Shown in pieces: positions 45,205-54,798 of a DNA stretch of 64,000 nucleotides (the first letter of the stretch is position 1; every line of letters starts with the position of its first letter). This stretch comes from Burkholderiaceae bacterium. Its GTDB lineage: Bacteria > Pseudomonadota > Gammaproteobacteria > Burkholderiales > Burkholderiaceae_B. The stretch is taken from the NCBI GenBank assembly GCA_023653055.1, contig JAMNXR010000010.1, positions 59,823 through 123,822 on the forward strand, read 5' to 3'. The notes beneath the pieces are model-generated. The model did not search any database and was not told the DNA's origin. It saw nothing but the letters and a program-made list of their open reading frames with translations. A program made the position numbers and the translations under genes.

Positions 45205-46425
45205 ATGACCTCCGTCACCCCCAATCAATCAGGTAGCAAACCCCTGGACGGCATCACCGTCATTGATCTCACGCAGATCTATCAAGGTCCCTATGCAACA
45301 TTCTTGATGGCAAAAGCCGGCGCGAACGTCATCAAGATCGAACCCATCACGGGCGAACCCTCGAGGATTCGCGCTAAGGTGAGTGGCGAGGCCTCCTTAC
45401 CCATGGTGATGCTCAACGTCAATAAAAAGGGCATTACGCTGAATTTAAAAACAGAGAAAGGCAAAGCGCTTTTAAAACGCTTGATTCTGGATGCGGATAT
45501 TTTGGTTGAAAACTTCACCCCCGGCGTCATGGATCGCTTGGGTTTGGGCTGGGACGTGCTGCATCAGATTAATCCCAAATTGATTTACGGTTCTGGCACT
45601 GGCTTTGGGCTTTCTGGTCCTGATAAAGACAATCAAGCAATGGACGTCACAATTCAGGCGTCTTCAGGGGCGATGAGTGTAACGGGCTATCCTGACGGGC
45701 CTCCTCTGCGTTCAGGCTCTTCATTTATTGACTTTTTAAGTGGCGTTCATCTGTACGCAGGCATCATGACGGCGTTGTTTGAACGCACCAGAACAGGGCT
45801 AGGTCGGCTCGTTGAAGTTTCTATGCAAGAGACGGCCTATCCAACGCTTGCCTCAAATTTTGGCCTTGTCTTTCGCAGCAAAGGAAAAATTCCTGAACGT
45901 GTGGGCAATCGGCATGGCGGCTTGGCACTGGCGCCTTACAACGTCTATGAGGCAAAGGACGGTCATATCGCGATCGTATGCGCCACAGAGGATCACTGGA
46001 TCAAAATTCTTAAAGCCATGAATAGGGAAGACTTGATTCATGATGACCGTTTTTCAACGAACAAAGTCCGTGTAGAAAACATCAAACGCACCGATGACTT
46101 TGTCGAAGACTGGACACGTTCCATCACCAGAAACGAGCTTTTCAAACTTAGTAAGACCTTTGGTTTTCCCGCGGCGCCTGTTCGCGACCTCATTGAGGTG
46201 ATGAACGACCCACACATGCATGAACGGGGACAGCTCGAGTGGTTTGACGATCCGGATCTCGGTCGCATCGTTTTACCAGCCAGTCCTCTCATCATTCATG
46301 GTGCAGAACGTGTAAAAACAGTTGCAAGTCCGTCTTTGGGACAACATAATCAAGAAATATATGGTGGAAAACTGGGTCTGAGTGAAGAGGAGATTCAAGC
46401 ACTCAAAGCCGAAGGCGTCATTTGA
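45205..46425 (+). CDS. CaiB/BaiF (class III) CoA-transferase
   Basis: A 406-residue class III CoA-transferase, which moves CoA between carboxylates through a mixed-anhydride Asp. The N-terminus DGITVIDLTQIYQGPYATF and GANVIKIEPITGEPSR are typical, and the catalytic Asp is in NQAMDVTIQASSGAMSVTG. VENFTPGVMDRLGLGWD is another family block. It starts 4 bp after the dehydrogenase stop; together they could activate an acid to its CoA ester and oxidise it. Confidence 0.93.
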   Translation: MTSVTPNQSGSKPLDGITVIDLTQIYQGPYATFLMAKAGANVIKIEPITGEPSRIRAKVSGEASLPMVMLNVNKKGITLNLKTEKGKALLKRLILDADILVENFTPGVMDRLGLGWDVLHQINPKLIYGSGTGFGLSGPDKDNQAMDVTIQASSGAMSVTGYPDGPPLRSGSSFIDFLSGVHLYAGIMTALFERTRTGLGRLVEVSMQETAYPTLASNFGLVFRSKGKIPERVGNRHGGLALAPYNVYEAKDGHIAIVCATEDHWIKILKAMNREDLIHDDRFSTNKVRVENIKRTDDFVEDWTRSITRNELFKLSKTFGFPAAPVRDLIEVMNDPHMHERGQLEWFDDPDLGRIVLPASPLIIHGAERVKTVASPSLGQHNQEIYGGKLGLSEEEIQALKAEGVI

Positions 46426-46475
46426 GCGACGTCCACTTTAAAAAAGAGCCATCTAATCAAAAGGGGAGACAAAAA

Positions 46476-47843
46476 ATGAAAACAATACTTGAGAGCTTTG
46501 CTGAATACTTTTCAAATGCAAGATTTGAACAGTTACCTCCAGAGGTCGTCCAAAAAGCAAAACTATTGATCGTTGACTACCTGGGCGTATCTATCGCTGG
46601 CCTCAAGATGGACTTTCCGCGCATGACGATTGATTACCTCCAAAGCTTGGAGGGCGTAGAACAAGCCACTCTGATGGGTTCGGCGCGAAAAGTGCCTGCT
46701 ATTCATGCTGCGTTAGGTAATGGCGTTGCGGGTCATGCACTTGATATGGATGATGGCTTTCGTTACGGCGGCGTTCACGCGGGTGTGGCCGTCATTCCTG
46801 CTGCCCTTGCGCTCGCCGAATCTCTAAAGCTAGACGGCAAACAACTCATCCTCTCTATTGTCTGTGGCTACGAAATTGTGAATCGTATCGCTAAGGCGAT
46901 GAATCCCTCACACTTGGGTCGAGGGTTCCATACGACGGGTACGCTTGGCGTACTGGGTGCTGCAGCGGCCTGTGGCGTGCTAGCAAAGCTCAATGCCTCT
47001 CAGATGGCGAGCGCACTAGGCATGGCTACCCTGCAAGGCGCAGGGTTACTTGAAATCTTGAATGATGGCGCAATGGTCAAGCCCCTACATCCTGGCAAGG
47101 CCGCAATGGCCGGAGTCTTATCCATTGAGCTCGCCAAACGCGGCGCTACAGGTCCTCTCACGGCACTAGAGGGTGAAAAAGGCATGTTCAAGGCGATGGC
47201 GGACAGCGTCAATACAGACGGCCTGCTCGACGGCCTTGGCTCTGACTTTTTTATTATGGGTCAGTACATCAAGTTTCATGCGGCATGCCGCCATATTCAC
47301 CCCGCCATCGATGGCCTGCTAGACATCATGCGCAAAGAACACTTGTCCTATCAAGACATCGATGCGCTCAACATCACCACATATCCAGTTGCCATTAGCT
47401 TTTGTGGAACAAGTACCGCACCAGAGACCGCTGAAGCTGCGAAATTTAGCCTTGCCTCCTCCTGCGCAATGGCAGCATTTTATGGGGACGCGGGTGAAGA
47501 ACGTTACTCTGTTGAAACCGTTCAGAATCGAGAGATTCAACAGCTCGCAACGCGTGTCACGAGTTCTGCCAATGCACGATGGGCAGACGCCTACCCAAGA
47601 GAGCGAGGCGCGGATATTGCATTGCACACGACATCAGGGAAAAAGTTTTTAACGCAAGTGCCGCTTTCAAAAGGCGAACCAGAAAATCCAGCGAGTGATG
47701 AAGATTTCATCAGAAAATTTACACAAAACACGCTGGCTCAACCTGATTCTTTGCGCAGTCAAATTCTTGAGATGTCTCTCGCCCTCGACTCGCACGAGGT
47801 TTCAAGTCTGACTGCCCTGTTGGGCAAACTTCAGGGGAATTGA
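46476..47843 (+). CDS. MmgE/PrpD family protein (second copy)
   Basis: A 455-residue MmgE/PrpD-fold protein. Core motifs are KAKLLIVDYLGVSIAGLKMD, GNGVAGHALDMDDGFRYGGV HAGVAVIPAALALAESLKLD, and the C-terminal IKFHAACRHIHPAIDGLLDI. Reading from a TTG at 46422 adds 18 residues, but the ATG at 46476 has a strong AAGGGGAG site. It is only distantly like the copy at 22843-24207. In the operon it may hydrate or decarboxylate the carboxylate taken up by the next gene's receptor, an inference. Confidence 0.87.
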   Translation: MKTILESFAEYFSNARFEQLPPEVVQKAKLLIVDYLGVSIAGLKMDFPRMTIDYLQSLEGVEQATLMGSARKVPAIHAALGNGVAGHALDMDDGFRYGGVHAGVAVIPAALALAESLKLDGKQLILSIVCGYEIVNRIAKAMNPSHLGRGFHTTGTLGVLGAAAACGVLAKLNASQMASALGMATLQGAGLLEILNDGAMVKPLHPGKAAMAGVLSIELAKRGATGPLTALEGEKGMFKAMADSVNTDGLLDGLGSDFFIMGQYIKFHAACRHIHPAIDGLLDIMRKEHLSYQDIDALNITTYPVAISFCGTSTAPETAEAAKFSLASSCAMAAFYGDAGEERYSVETVQNREIQQLATRVTSSANARWADAYPRERGADIALHTTSGKKFLTQVPLSKGEPENPASDEDFIRKFTQNTLAQPDSLRSQILEMSLALDSHEVSSLTALLGKLQGN

Positions 47844-47844
47844 A

Positions 47845-48813
47845 ATGAAAAACTTGACCAGTTTATTTTTCAAGCAAGTCATTTGTCTATCTGCACTAGT
47901 CGTCAGCTCAGCCTGGGCGGCTTTCCCTGAAAAACCTGTCACGCTTGTCGTGCCTTTCGCGCCAGGCGGCTCGAACGACATCGTGGCCCGTCAACTCGCC
48001 AAGCAACTGACTGCACAATGGGGTCAGCCTGTCATTATCGAGAATAAACCCGGCGCTGGCACGGCGATTGGTGCGGCGTATGTGGCTAAACAGCGCAACG
48101 ATGGCTATACCTTGCTTGTCGCCTCGTCCACATTCACCATGGCGCCGGCTGTCAATGCAAAACTACCTTTTGACCCTATTAAAGACTTCACTCCAATCGC
48201 CATGATTGGAGAGGTCCCACTTGCCCTAGCCGCGAAACCCAATGCGCCCGGTAAAGATGCGAAAGAATATTTTGAGTACCTAAAGCGCACCCCAAATTTA
48301 AATTACGGTGCAACGGGTGTGGGGAGCATCCAGCATTTTGCGGGAGTAATGCTCAGTCAAGCCCTCGGTAACAACATGGCAGCCGTGCAATACAAAGGCG
48401 GCGGTCCCGCGATGACGGATACGATGGGTGGCCATATTGAATTTTCCATCGGTAGCATGACACAGGTGCTCCCGCAATTTAGAAACGGTACGCTAAGAGG
48501 GATTGCGGTGACCAGCGCAGAGCGCTCTGAGGCTGCACCCAACTTGCCAACGTTTCAAGAGGCTGGCATCAAGGGCTATGAGATTCAACAGTGGTGGGGG
48601 CTACTCGGTCCTGCGAATGTCGATCCAAAGATACAAGCGTTTATTAACACCTCCGTTAACAAAGCGCTCAAGTCTGAAGAATTGATTCAGTTTCTCGCAA
48701 CAGATGGTGGTAAGACTAAACCCATGAGCGTGACCGACTTTACAAACTTGGTGCATAGTGGCTTGAAACGCTGGGCCGATGTGGCCAAACAAACTGGCAT
48801 TACTGCACAGTAG
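47845..48813 (+). CDS. tripartite tricarboxylate transporter receptor (TctC/Bug family), second
   Basis: A 322-residue periplasmic receptor with signal peptide (FFKQVICLSALVVSSAWA) and TctC blocks VTLVVPFAPGGSNDIVARQL, VIIENKPGAGTAIGAAYVAK, and GYEIQQWWGLLGPANVDPKI. Starts 1 bp after the MmgE/PrpD stop. As with the first receptor, no TctAB genes are present. Confidence 0.92.
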   Translation: MKNLTSLFFKQVICLSALVVSSAWAAFPEKPVTLVVPFAPGGSNDIVARQLAKQLTAQWGQPVIIENKPGAGTAIGAAYVAKQRNDGYTLLVASSTFTMAPAVNAKLPFDPIKDFTPIAMIGEVPLALAAKPNAPGKDAKEYFEYLKRTPNLNYGATGVGSIQHFAGVMLSQALGNNMAAVQYKGGGPAMTDTMGGHIEFSIGSMTQVLPQFRNGTLRGIAVTSAERSEAAPNLPTFQEAGIKGYEIQQWWGLLGPANVDPKIQAFINTSVNKALKSEELIQFLATDGGKTKPMSVTDFTNLVHSGLKRWADVAKQTGITAQ

Positions 48814-48817
48814 CGAG

Positions 48818-49684
48818 ATGACGATGCACTTAACCATCACGCCTATGCGCTCTGACTTCAGTGCTGAGATTTCAGGTATCGACCTCTCCGTCCCAGTGTC
48901 GGATGCCGTCAAAAATGAACTCAATGACTTGCTCGCACAATACGCCGTTCTTGTTTTTCGCGATCAGGCACTCACACCGCCAGCGTTTATGGCTGCGGCT
49001 GAGATTTTCGGGCCACTGATGGATCAGCAACTCAAAAAGTATGTGCTGCCAGACTACCCAATGGTGGGGTGTAACTCAACGGATGATTTGCCGCGCAAGA
49101 ACGGCAAACTTCAGGTGCGCGGTGAGAACTACCATACGGATCACTCAAACGATCACTGCCCTCCCAAAGCCACGACGCTTCATGCTGTACAGATTCCGCC
49201 GAGTGGAGGCGATACGCAGTTTGTCGATGTGCGAAAAGCCTATGATGACCTGCCCGCAGAGTTAAAAAATCGTATTAATGGTCTCTTTTCGTTGCACGTT
49301 CATCAAAGCAGTCGCAGTCCTCGTGAGTTGACCAAGCTAAGCCCCGAGGATCTGGCCAAGATCCCCACTGCCCTTCAGCCACTTGTGATTCGACATCCCG
49401 GCAGCGGTCGTCCTGCGCTTTATCTCAATACAGGCCGCATGGAGGGGATCGATAAAATGGCACCTGAGCAGGCTTATCCATTGATCGAAGACCTTTACCA
49501 ACGTGCCACGGATGCGCGCTACGAGTATCGCCACAAGTGGCGTGCGGGCGACATGGTGATCTGGGATAATCAGGCTGTCATGCATCAGGCGAATGCGGAT
49601 TACGACCCTGAGCAAAAGCGTTTTTTGTATCGTTTAATGATTCAAGGCGTGGCCTTGAGTCCTGCGCATACTGCTGTTAACTAA
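48818..49684 (+). CDS. TauD/TfdA-type Fe(II)/2-oxoglutarate dioxygenase
   Basis: A 288-residue dioxygenase of the TauD/TfdA family, hydroxylating a substrate with 2-oxoglutarate and O2. The first iron ligands (H-x-D) are in NYHTDHSNDHCPPKATTLHA; the distal His is probably in VMHQANADYDPEQKRFLYRL, with the nearby Arg for 2-oxoglutarate. The N-terminal FSAEISGIDLSVPVSDAVKN is typical. The ATG at 48818 follows the TctC stop by 4 bp. It may oxidise the imported acid before CoA activation. Confidence 0.9.
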   Translation: MTMHLTITPMRSDFSAEISGIDLSVPVSDAVKNELNDLLAQYAVLVFRDQALTPPAFMAAAEIFGPLMDQQLKKYVLPDYPMVGCNSTDDLPRKNGKLQVRGENYHTDHSNDHCPPKATTLHAVQIPPSGGDTQFVDVRKAYDDLPAELKNRINGLFSLHVHQSSRSPRELTKLSPEDLAKIPTALQPLVIRHPGSGRPALYLNTGRMEGIDKMAPEQAYPLIEDLYQRATDARYEYRHKWRAGDMVIWDNQAVMHQANADYDPEQKRFLYRLMIQGVALSPAHTAVN

Positions 49685-49712
49685 GCTGTTTATCACTGAG
49701 CGCCAAAAACCC

Positions 49713-49991
49713 ATGCTTACTAGAAATACTTGGATTGTTTGCTCGCTGATGAGTTTTGCGATTCAGTTTGATAAGGCGATCCGAGCACAAACGTTGGATC
49801 CGCTCTCTCTGGGCACAGCTGCGCTTATTGCGTTGCTCTTGGGTGCCGGTTGGGCTTTTGTCGCAGGATGGATTCGCGACAAGCTTATTCCCTCACTCGC
49901 CGATGACTCTGCCCGTAATATTCAACTTGGTGTTGGCCTGCTCTCAATCATGCTCATTGGTGGCCTTGTGTACAAGGTGCTCTCTGCTTGA
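49713..49991 (+). CDS. small membrane protein, unknown
   Basis: A 92-residue protein with an N-terminal hydrophobic segment (TWIVCSLMSFAIQF), a second helix (LGTAALIALLLGAGWAFVAG) and a third near the C-terminus (LLSIMLIGGLVYKVL). No family is recognised. It is the last plus-strand gene before the convergent cytochrome c, 28 bp after the dioxygenase. Confidence 0.5.
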   Translation: MLTRNTWIVCSLMSFAIQFDKAIRAQTLDPLSLGTAALIALLLGAGWAFVAGWIRDKLIPSLADDSARNIQLGVGLLSIMLIGGLVYKVLSA

Positions 49992-50019
49992 GAGACGCTT
50001 GTCTGATTGGCGAGATGCG

Positions 50020-50604
50020 CTATGGAGTGAGCCGAGCCAAATAATACGAAATGTCCTGGAGATCTTGATCTGAGACACCGTATACCGACGCCGCCATATT
50101 TGAATCGCGACCGATGGCTTGATTGTTTTTGAATTGCTGCATGCTGTGCAACAGATAGTCTTCTCGCTGACCCGCCAGTCTGGGGATCTGCTCACGACCC
50201 AAGTAGGTCGGTAGATGACATATACCGCAACGCATGCCTTCGGCTAATTTACCGCCACGCGCAAAGACCTCTGCGTCTTTATCTGTCGGCACGGGCGCTA
50301 GCGTTTTCCCTGCGTAATAATTGGCGAGTGCGGTGATTTCTGCATCAGACACGCCCTCAAGCGAACCTTTCATCGCAGGGATATCTCGCACACCCTCGCG
50401 AATCAAAACAAGTTGATTTTCAAGAAATAATTTTGGTTGAGCGGCTAAAGAGGGAATCCCTTTTAATTGAGAATTTCCCTCTGCACCGTGACAAGCCGCG
50501 CACAGCGCTAAGCGCTGTGCGGAGATCTGTGCATATGCAGCTGGAGCCGCCGCAAGGACGGCCCCGAACAAAACCACAGCACGAACAACAGACAACATTT
50601 GCAT
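50020..50604 (-). CDS. dihaem c-type cytochrome
   Basis: A 194-residue exported cytochrome c4-like protein. A signal peptide (VVLFGAVLAAAPAAYA) is followed by two haem-binding CxxCH sites: CAACHGAEGNS (about residue 35) and CGICHLPTYLG (about 125), with likely axial Met in IPAMKGSLEG and RDSNMAASV. It starts 5 bp after the stop of the PQQ-dehydrogenase-like gene, which marks it as the probable electron acceptor of that enzyme. ATGs at 50604 and 50598 are both possible starts. Confidence 0.9.
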   Translation of the reverse strand: MQMLSVVRAVVLFGAVLAAAPAAYAQISAQRLALCAACHGAEGNSQLKGIPSLAAQPKLFLENQLVLIREGVRDIPAMKGSLEGVSDAEITALANYYAGKTLAPVPTDKDAEVFARGGKLAEGMRCGICHLPTYLGREQIPRLAGQREDYLLHSMQQFKNNQAIGRDSNMAASVYGVSDQDLQDISYYLARLTP

Positions 50605-50609
50605 CAAGA

Positions 50610-51839
50610 TTACTTCTTGTATGTCACGCGATAAATAACGCCATTTTGCTCGTCAGAAACCAACAATGAGCCATCTTTCATCTGATGCAAGTATGCAGGA
50701 CGGCCCCAAAATGACTGATCTGCAGGATTCATAAAACCAGTCATAAAGGGCTCAACCTTCGCGTTTTTACCATCCGCATCAGCGCGAACTGTCACAACGT
50801 CAAAGCCAATCTTTTGTGTACGGTTCCAAGAGCCTTTGCGTGCGTTAAACAGCACGTTTTTGTACTCAGCTGGGAACATGTCACCGGTGTAGAACTTCAC
50901 GCCCATGGTGGCCGCGTGTGGTCCCATCAAGGCAACAGGTTGCTCGACACCTGCACATGCGTTTTCTTTCTTGATGTCAGGATCCGCGATGTTGCCCTGG
51001 TGGCAATAAGGAAAACCGTAGTTAGCTTTTAGTTTTAAGCGATTCATCGTGTCGTTAGGTGTGTCGTCACCCATCCAATCACGACCATGGTTACTAAACC
51101 AAAGTTCCTTGGTGACGGGGTGCCAGTCAAAACCAACTGTATTACGCACGCCCGTTGCTAACAATTCCATGCCGGAACCATCTGCGTTGTAACGTCTAAT
51201 TTGCGAATATTCGCTTGTTGGCTCAACACAAATATTGCAAGGAGCACCGAATGGCACATACAACTTACCGTCTGGACCGAATGACACATACTTCCAGTTG
51301 TGGTGTGGCAAAGGTGGGAAATTGAACTTAGCAGTCAAGTCGACAGGCGTCGCGTTTGGATTTTTAGCGATGCCATCGAAACGCAAAACTTTATCAACGG
51401 CCACAACGAAAAGGGAACCGTCTTTGTAGGCGGCTGTAGGCTGGTTAAGCTTGTCCACGACAACACGTGAAGTACGCTCTTTACCATTGTCAGTGACTTC
51501 GTAAATGCGACCGAGTGCACGCGTACCAACGTAATACTTACCGTTCTCGCCCTCTGTGATCGCGCGGCCGCCAGGGATGCCGTCCGCCCACACTTCCACT
51601 TTAAAACCAGGCGGCAACTTGATTTTATCAATCGGCACATCGGCGGCTTTAGTAGCCACCAGTTTGCCAGGCAACGGTGCGAGCGTGGACTTGGCCATCG
51701 ACTCGGGCATGCCCTGTTTCCATGCTGGTGGAGGTGCAGCGGCAGGAGCCGCAGCAGGTGCTGCCGTCTGCGCTTGAGCAGACATACTAAATGCTAAGGC
51801 TAAACCCAGGCCGCTAATTGCGCGTAAGTAATTTTTCAC
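50610..51839 (-). CDS. PQQ-dependent soluble sugar-dehydrogenase-like (GSDH/sorbosone) protein
   Basis: A 409-residue exported protein with the GSDH six-bladed beta-propeller fold related to soluble glucose and L-sorbosone dehydrogenases. After the signal peptide (LGLALAFSMSAQAQ) and an Ala/Pro linker come IKLPPGFKVEVWADGIPGGR, KYYVGTRALGRIYEVTDNGK, VGFDWHPVTKELWFSNHGRD, and PYCHQGNIADPDIKK, and it ends SDEQNGVIYRVTY. The start is a GTG at 51839 with GGAG upstream. Co-transcribed with the cytochrome c and located beside pqqABCDE, which makes its cofactor; the sugar or alcohol substrate is unknown. Confidence 0.85.
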   Translation of the reverse strand: MKNYLRAISGLGLALAFSMSAQAQTAAPAAAPAAAPPPAWKQGMPESMAKSTLAPLPGKLVATKAADVPIDKIKLPPGFKVEVWADGIPGGRAITEGENGKYYVGTRALGRIYEVTDNGKERTSRVVVDKLNQPTAAYKDGSLFVVAVDKVLRFDGIAKNPNATPVDLTAKFNFPPLPHHNWKYVSFGPDGKLYVPFGAPCNICVEPTSEYSQIRRYNADGSGMELLATGVRNTVGFDWHPVTKELWFSNHGRDWMGDDTPNDTMNRLKLKANYGFPYCHQGNIADPDIKKENACAGVEQPVALMGPHAATMGVKFYTGDMFPAEYKNVLFNARKGSWNRTQKIGFDVVTVRADADGKNAKVEPFMTGFMNPADQSFWGRPAYLHQMKDGSLLVSDEQNGVIYRVTYKK

Positions 51840-51987
51840 AGTCGTCTCCGTGACGTTTGATGTTTGAACAAGCTCATCTTGTTTTTTAACTACCAAACAA
51901 TATTACTAGAATTGGATATTTAGAGAAATTTTTTATCCATAATTTTTCTAGGTGAAAGCAAGACACTTTGCTTCATTAGGGTAATCA

Positions 51988-52923
51988 CTAGGACCAGCAT
52001 GCAAGTTCCTGAAACGTTGTGATCAACATACCGGGGTCAGTGAGATCGTGGCCACCGCCTTTGACACGGACAAGCTTTGTTTGAGGCACGGCGCGTTGAA
52101 TCTCGAGACTATTTTCAAACGGACAGAGCGCATCCTGATCTCCATGCACGAGCGTGAGTGGAATCTCGGACAGCCTGTGACTGTATGCCAAGATATTTTG
52201 ACCAACAAAGCACCGATGCCAGAGATAATGGCTCTGAATGCTGTAACGCGCGATGAGCGTGTCGTTGCCAGTCAAACCAAGCGTGGGTGCTGGGGCTGGA
52301 TAAACATTCATCGCCGCCTCGTACGCCATCCATGCTTGCGCAAGCTCCACTTGTTGTTGAACGTCCTGCTCAAGGCAAAACACCCGATACCCAAACGCGA
52401 GAATAGACTCTCCAGAATGTTGAGGTACGAGGGATTGCAACGCCTCCCAACGTGTACGACACCCTTCGGGTGGGTGTTCCATAAAGTTTTCGATTTCAGC
52501 TTGGGTACATAAAAAAGGACTTCGCAACAACATCTTGGTGAGCCGCTCAGGATGCGCCTGCGCATAGAGCAAAGCCAAGGCCCCGCCCCACGAGCCCCCC
52601 ACCACTGCCCATGACTTCAGAGAAAAATGCTCGCGTAAGCGCTCTATATCCGCGATTAAATCCACCGTCTCATTGTGGTGAATCTCACCCGCCGGAAGAC
52701 TCCGCCCACAACCGCGCTGATCATATTGAATGATCCAGAACAAGGCGGGGTCAAAAAATCGACGATGCAGGGGACTTGCCGAACTGCCCGGGCCGCCATG
52801 CAACCACACCACCGGGATCCCTTCGGGATTACCACTAGTTTGCCAATACAGCTGATGCCCATTTCCGACCGCTAACCACCCTTGTGCCGACGGGGGAGAC
52901 TCGGCAAATAGCTTAGTTTTCAT
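51988..52923 (-). CDS. pip: proline iminopeptidase (alpha/beta hydrolase, S33)
   Basis: A 311-residue S33 aminopeptidase releasing N-terminal proline. The oxyanion motif HGGPGSSASPLHRRFFDP, the nucleophile elbow VVGGSWGGALALLYAQ (Ser), Asp in LVHGDQDALCPFENS, and His in VKGGGHDLTDPGM make the triad. The gene is divergent from pqqA across 116 bp and ends 148 bp past the dehydrogenase start. That gap (51840-51987) shows no gene. Confidence 0.93.
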   Translation of the reverse strand: MKTKLFAESPPSAQGWLAVGNGHQLYWQTSGNPEGIPVVWLHGGPGSSASPLHRRFFDPALFWIIQYDQRGCGRSLPAGEIHHNETVDLIADIERLREHFSLKSWAVVGGSWGGALALLYAQAHPERLTKMLLRSPFLCTQAEIENFMEHPPEGCRTRWEALQSLVPQHSGESILAFGYRVFCLEQDVQQQVELAQAWMAYEAAMNVYPAPAPTLGLTGNDTLIARYSIQSHYLWHRCFVGQNILAYSHRLSEIPLTLVHGDQDALCPFENSLEIQRAVPQTKLVRVKGGGHDLTDPGMLITTFQELACWS

Positions 52924-52944
52924 GTGGATTAGATTTAAAAAAAG

Positions 52945-52974
52945 TTGCTAGATGAATCTGATTTATTCTATATA
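52945..52974 (+). promoter_or_regulatory. candidate promoter for the pqqA operon
   Basis: TTGCTA (-35, 52945-52950), 18-bp spacer, TATATA (-10, 52969-52974), about 65 bp before the pqqA ATG. The match is fair and the gap has no other strong candidate. Confidence 0.5.
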
Positions 52975-53039
52975 CTTGTAGTTAATGCCAACGAATGGCG
53001 TTGCGACACCATCCTTTCACCACACTCTTGGAGACCGCT

Positions 53040-53114
53040 ATGAAATGGGAAACACCATCAGCAATTGATCTGCGTTTTGGTTTTGAAATCACAATGTACA
53101 TCGCCAATCGCTAA
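53040..53114 (+). CDS. pqqA: PQQ precursor peptide PqqA
   Basis: A 24-residue precursor peptide; all carbon and nitrogen atoms of PQQ come from its Glu and Tyr. The sequence has IDLRFGFEITMYIANR, with Glu16 and Tyr20 separated by three residues exactly as in known PqqA peptides, and the usual ending. The gene has a GGAGA ribosome site 6-10 bp before the ATG. It is followed by an intrinsic terminator before pqqB. Confidence 0.95.
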   Translation: MKWETPSAIDLRFGFEITMYIANR

Positions 53115-53123
53115 TTGTTTTTA

Positions 53124-53151
53124 AAAGGCCGAGACTGATGTCCCGGCCTTT
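53124..53151 (+). terminator. intrinsic terminator/attenuator between pqqA and pqqB
   Basis: AAAGGCCG pairs with CGGCCTTT (12-base loop), followed by CTTCTTTT. It sits 10 bp past the pqqA stop. Partial read-through would give more pqqA message than message for the enzymes, as seen in other pqq operons. Confidence 0.85.
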
Positions 53152-53167
53152 CTTCTTTTGAGTTGTG

Positions 53168-54082
53168 ATGCAAATACGCGTGTTAGGCTCTGCTGCCGGC
53201 GGAGGATTCCCACAGTGGAATTGCAACTGCCTAAATTGTTCTGGCGTGCGTCAAGGCAGTATCAACGCGCAGATGCGCACCCAATCTTCCATCATCGTTG
53301 GCAATGGCTCGCCTGACTGGGCGCTGATTAATGCTTCGCCCGATGTGCTGACGCAAATAAAAAATACGCCTGTTCTTCAGCCCGCCAGAACAATGCGGGA
53401 CAGTGGCATCGCAGCCGTTGTCTTAATGGATGCACAAGTCGACCACGTCACCGGTCTGATGATGTTGCGCGAACGAAACTCACCGCTACCCATTTATGCG
53501 ACCCAACAGGTCTTTGACGACCTGACGACGGGACTGCCCTTGGTCAAAACCCTCGCGCATTACTGCACGGTTGACCAACGCTTGATTCGTCCAGACCAAC
53601 AAGGTTTCAGTATCCCCGAGCTGAACGGCATTTCTTTTAAGCCCATTACCCTTTCCAGCAAAGCGCCGCCCTATTCGCCGCATCGCCACGACCCCCATCC
53701 CGGTGACAACATCGGCTTGCTCATGACCGACCTTGCCTCAGGTAAAAAAGCATTTTATGCACCAGGCCTCGGCATGATTGAGCCGCAAGTCGAACAAGCG
53801 ATGCAAGAGGCAGATGTGCTGTTAGTTGATGGTACGTTTTGGACCGATGATGAGATGATCAGCATGGGCCTGTCGTCCAAACGTGCAATTGACATGGGGC
53901 ATCTCGCCCAATCCGGGCCAGGTGGAATGATTGAAGCCCTAGCGTCTTATACGACTAAGCGACGCATCCTGATTCACATTAACAATACCAATCCCATCCT
54001 TCGCGAAGACTCTACGCAAGCGCTGCAACTGAACGCGCTCGGCATTGAGGTCGCGTACGATGGTATGCACATCGAGATCTGA
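53168..54082 (+). CDS. pqqB: PqqB, PQQ biosynthesis metal-dependent hydrolase/oxidase
   Basis: A 304-residue metallo-beta-lactamase-fold protein that oxidises the tyrosine ring in PQQ synthesis. The N-terminus is [20 protein letters not shown], with the CxCxxC-type zinc site (CNCLNC), and [18 protein letters not shown] shows the fold's Asp/His ligands. A GTG at 53165 precedes the ATG; the ATG at 53168 is chosen. It follows the pqqA terminator by 16 bp. Confidence 0.95.
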   Translation: MQIRVLGSAAGGGFPQWNCNCLNCSGVRQGSINAQMRTQSSIIVGNGSPDWALINASPDVLTQIKNTPVLQPARTMRDSGIAAVVLMDAQVDHVTGLMMLRERNSPLPIYATQQVFDDLTTGLPLVKTLAHYCTVDQRLIRPDQQGFSIPELNGISFKPITLSSKAPPYSPHRHDPHPGDNIGLLMTDLASGKKAFYAPGLGMIEPQVEQAMQEADVLLVDGTFWTDDEMISMGLSSKRAIDMGHLAQSGPGGMIEALASYTTKRRILIHINNTNPILREDSTQALQLNALGIEVAYDGMHIEI

Positions 54083-54084
54083 AC

Positions 54085-54798
54085 ATGAGCGTTTTAAAAC
54101 CTGCCTGGACACGTGAAGAGTTTGAAGCTCAACTCCGCGCAAAAGGTCAGAGCTATCATATTCATCACCCCTTCAATGTCAAAATGAATGCCGGTGAATG
54201 CTCTCAAGAACAAATTCGCGGCTGGGTTCTGAATCGGTTTTATTACCAGTGGATCATCCCCATCAAAGATGCTGCGGTCATGTCCAACTGTCAAGATCGC
54301 GAAACGCGACGCAGATGGATTTCCAGAATTTTAGATCACGATGGTTTTGGCGATTACAAGACTGACACCGAGTGTGGTGGCCTCGAAGCCTGGACACGTC
54401 TTGGACTCGCGGTTGGTTTAGATCGCGAAACACTCTGGTCGCTCAAAGAAGTAGAGCCTGCGGTGAAATTTGCGTGCGATGCCTATGTCAACTTTGCGCG
54501 CCAGCAACCTTGGCAAGAGGCCATCTGTTCTTCGTTGACAGAAATGTTCGCCCCTCAAATTCATAAAGACCGCCTCGCGACATGGCCCACCCATTATCCG
54601 TGGATCGAGCCCTCAGGTTTGCATTATTTCCGTTCGCGCATTCCTCTCGCTCAGCGCGATGTCGATCATGGACTTGAGGTCACACTCAACCACTTCACGA
54701 CTCGCGCACAGCAAGAGCGCGCACTCGACATTCTGCAATTCAAGCTTGATATTTTGTGGTCAATGCTTGATGCGATTGAACGGGCGTATCCAACATGA
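54085..54798 (+). CDS. pqqC: pyrroloquinoline-quinone synthase PqqC
   Basis: A 237-residue cofactor-free oxidase that performs the last ring closure and oxidation to PQQ. Typical segments are [40 protein letters not shown], and [20 protein letters not shown] with active-site His/Arg/Tyr residues. Starts 2 bp after pqqB and overlaps pqqD by 4 bp (ATGA). Confidence 0.96.
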   Translation: MSVLKPAWTREEFEAQLRAKGQSYHIHHPFNVKMNAGECSQEQIRGWVLNRFYYQWIIPIKDAAVMSNCQDRETRRRWISRILDHDGFGDYKTDTECGGLEAWTRLGLAVGLDRETLWSLKEVEPAVKFACDAYVNFARQQPWQEAICSSLTEMFAPQIHKDRLATWPTHYPWIEPSGLHYFRSRIPLAQRDVDHGLEVTLNHFTTRAQQERALDILQFKLDILWSMLDAIERAYPT

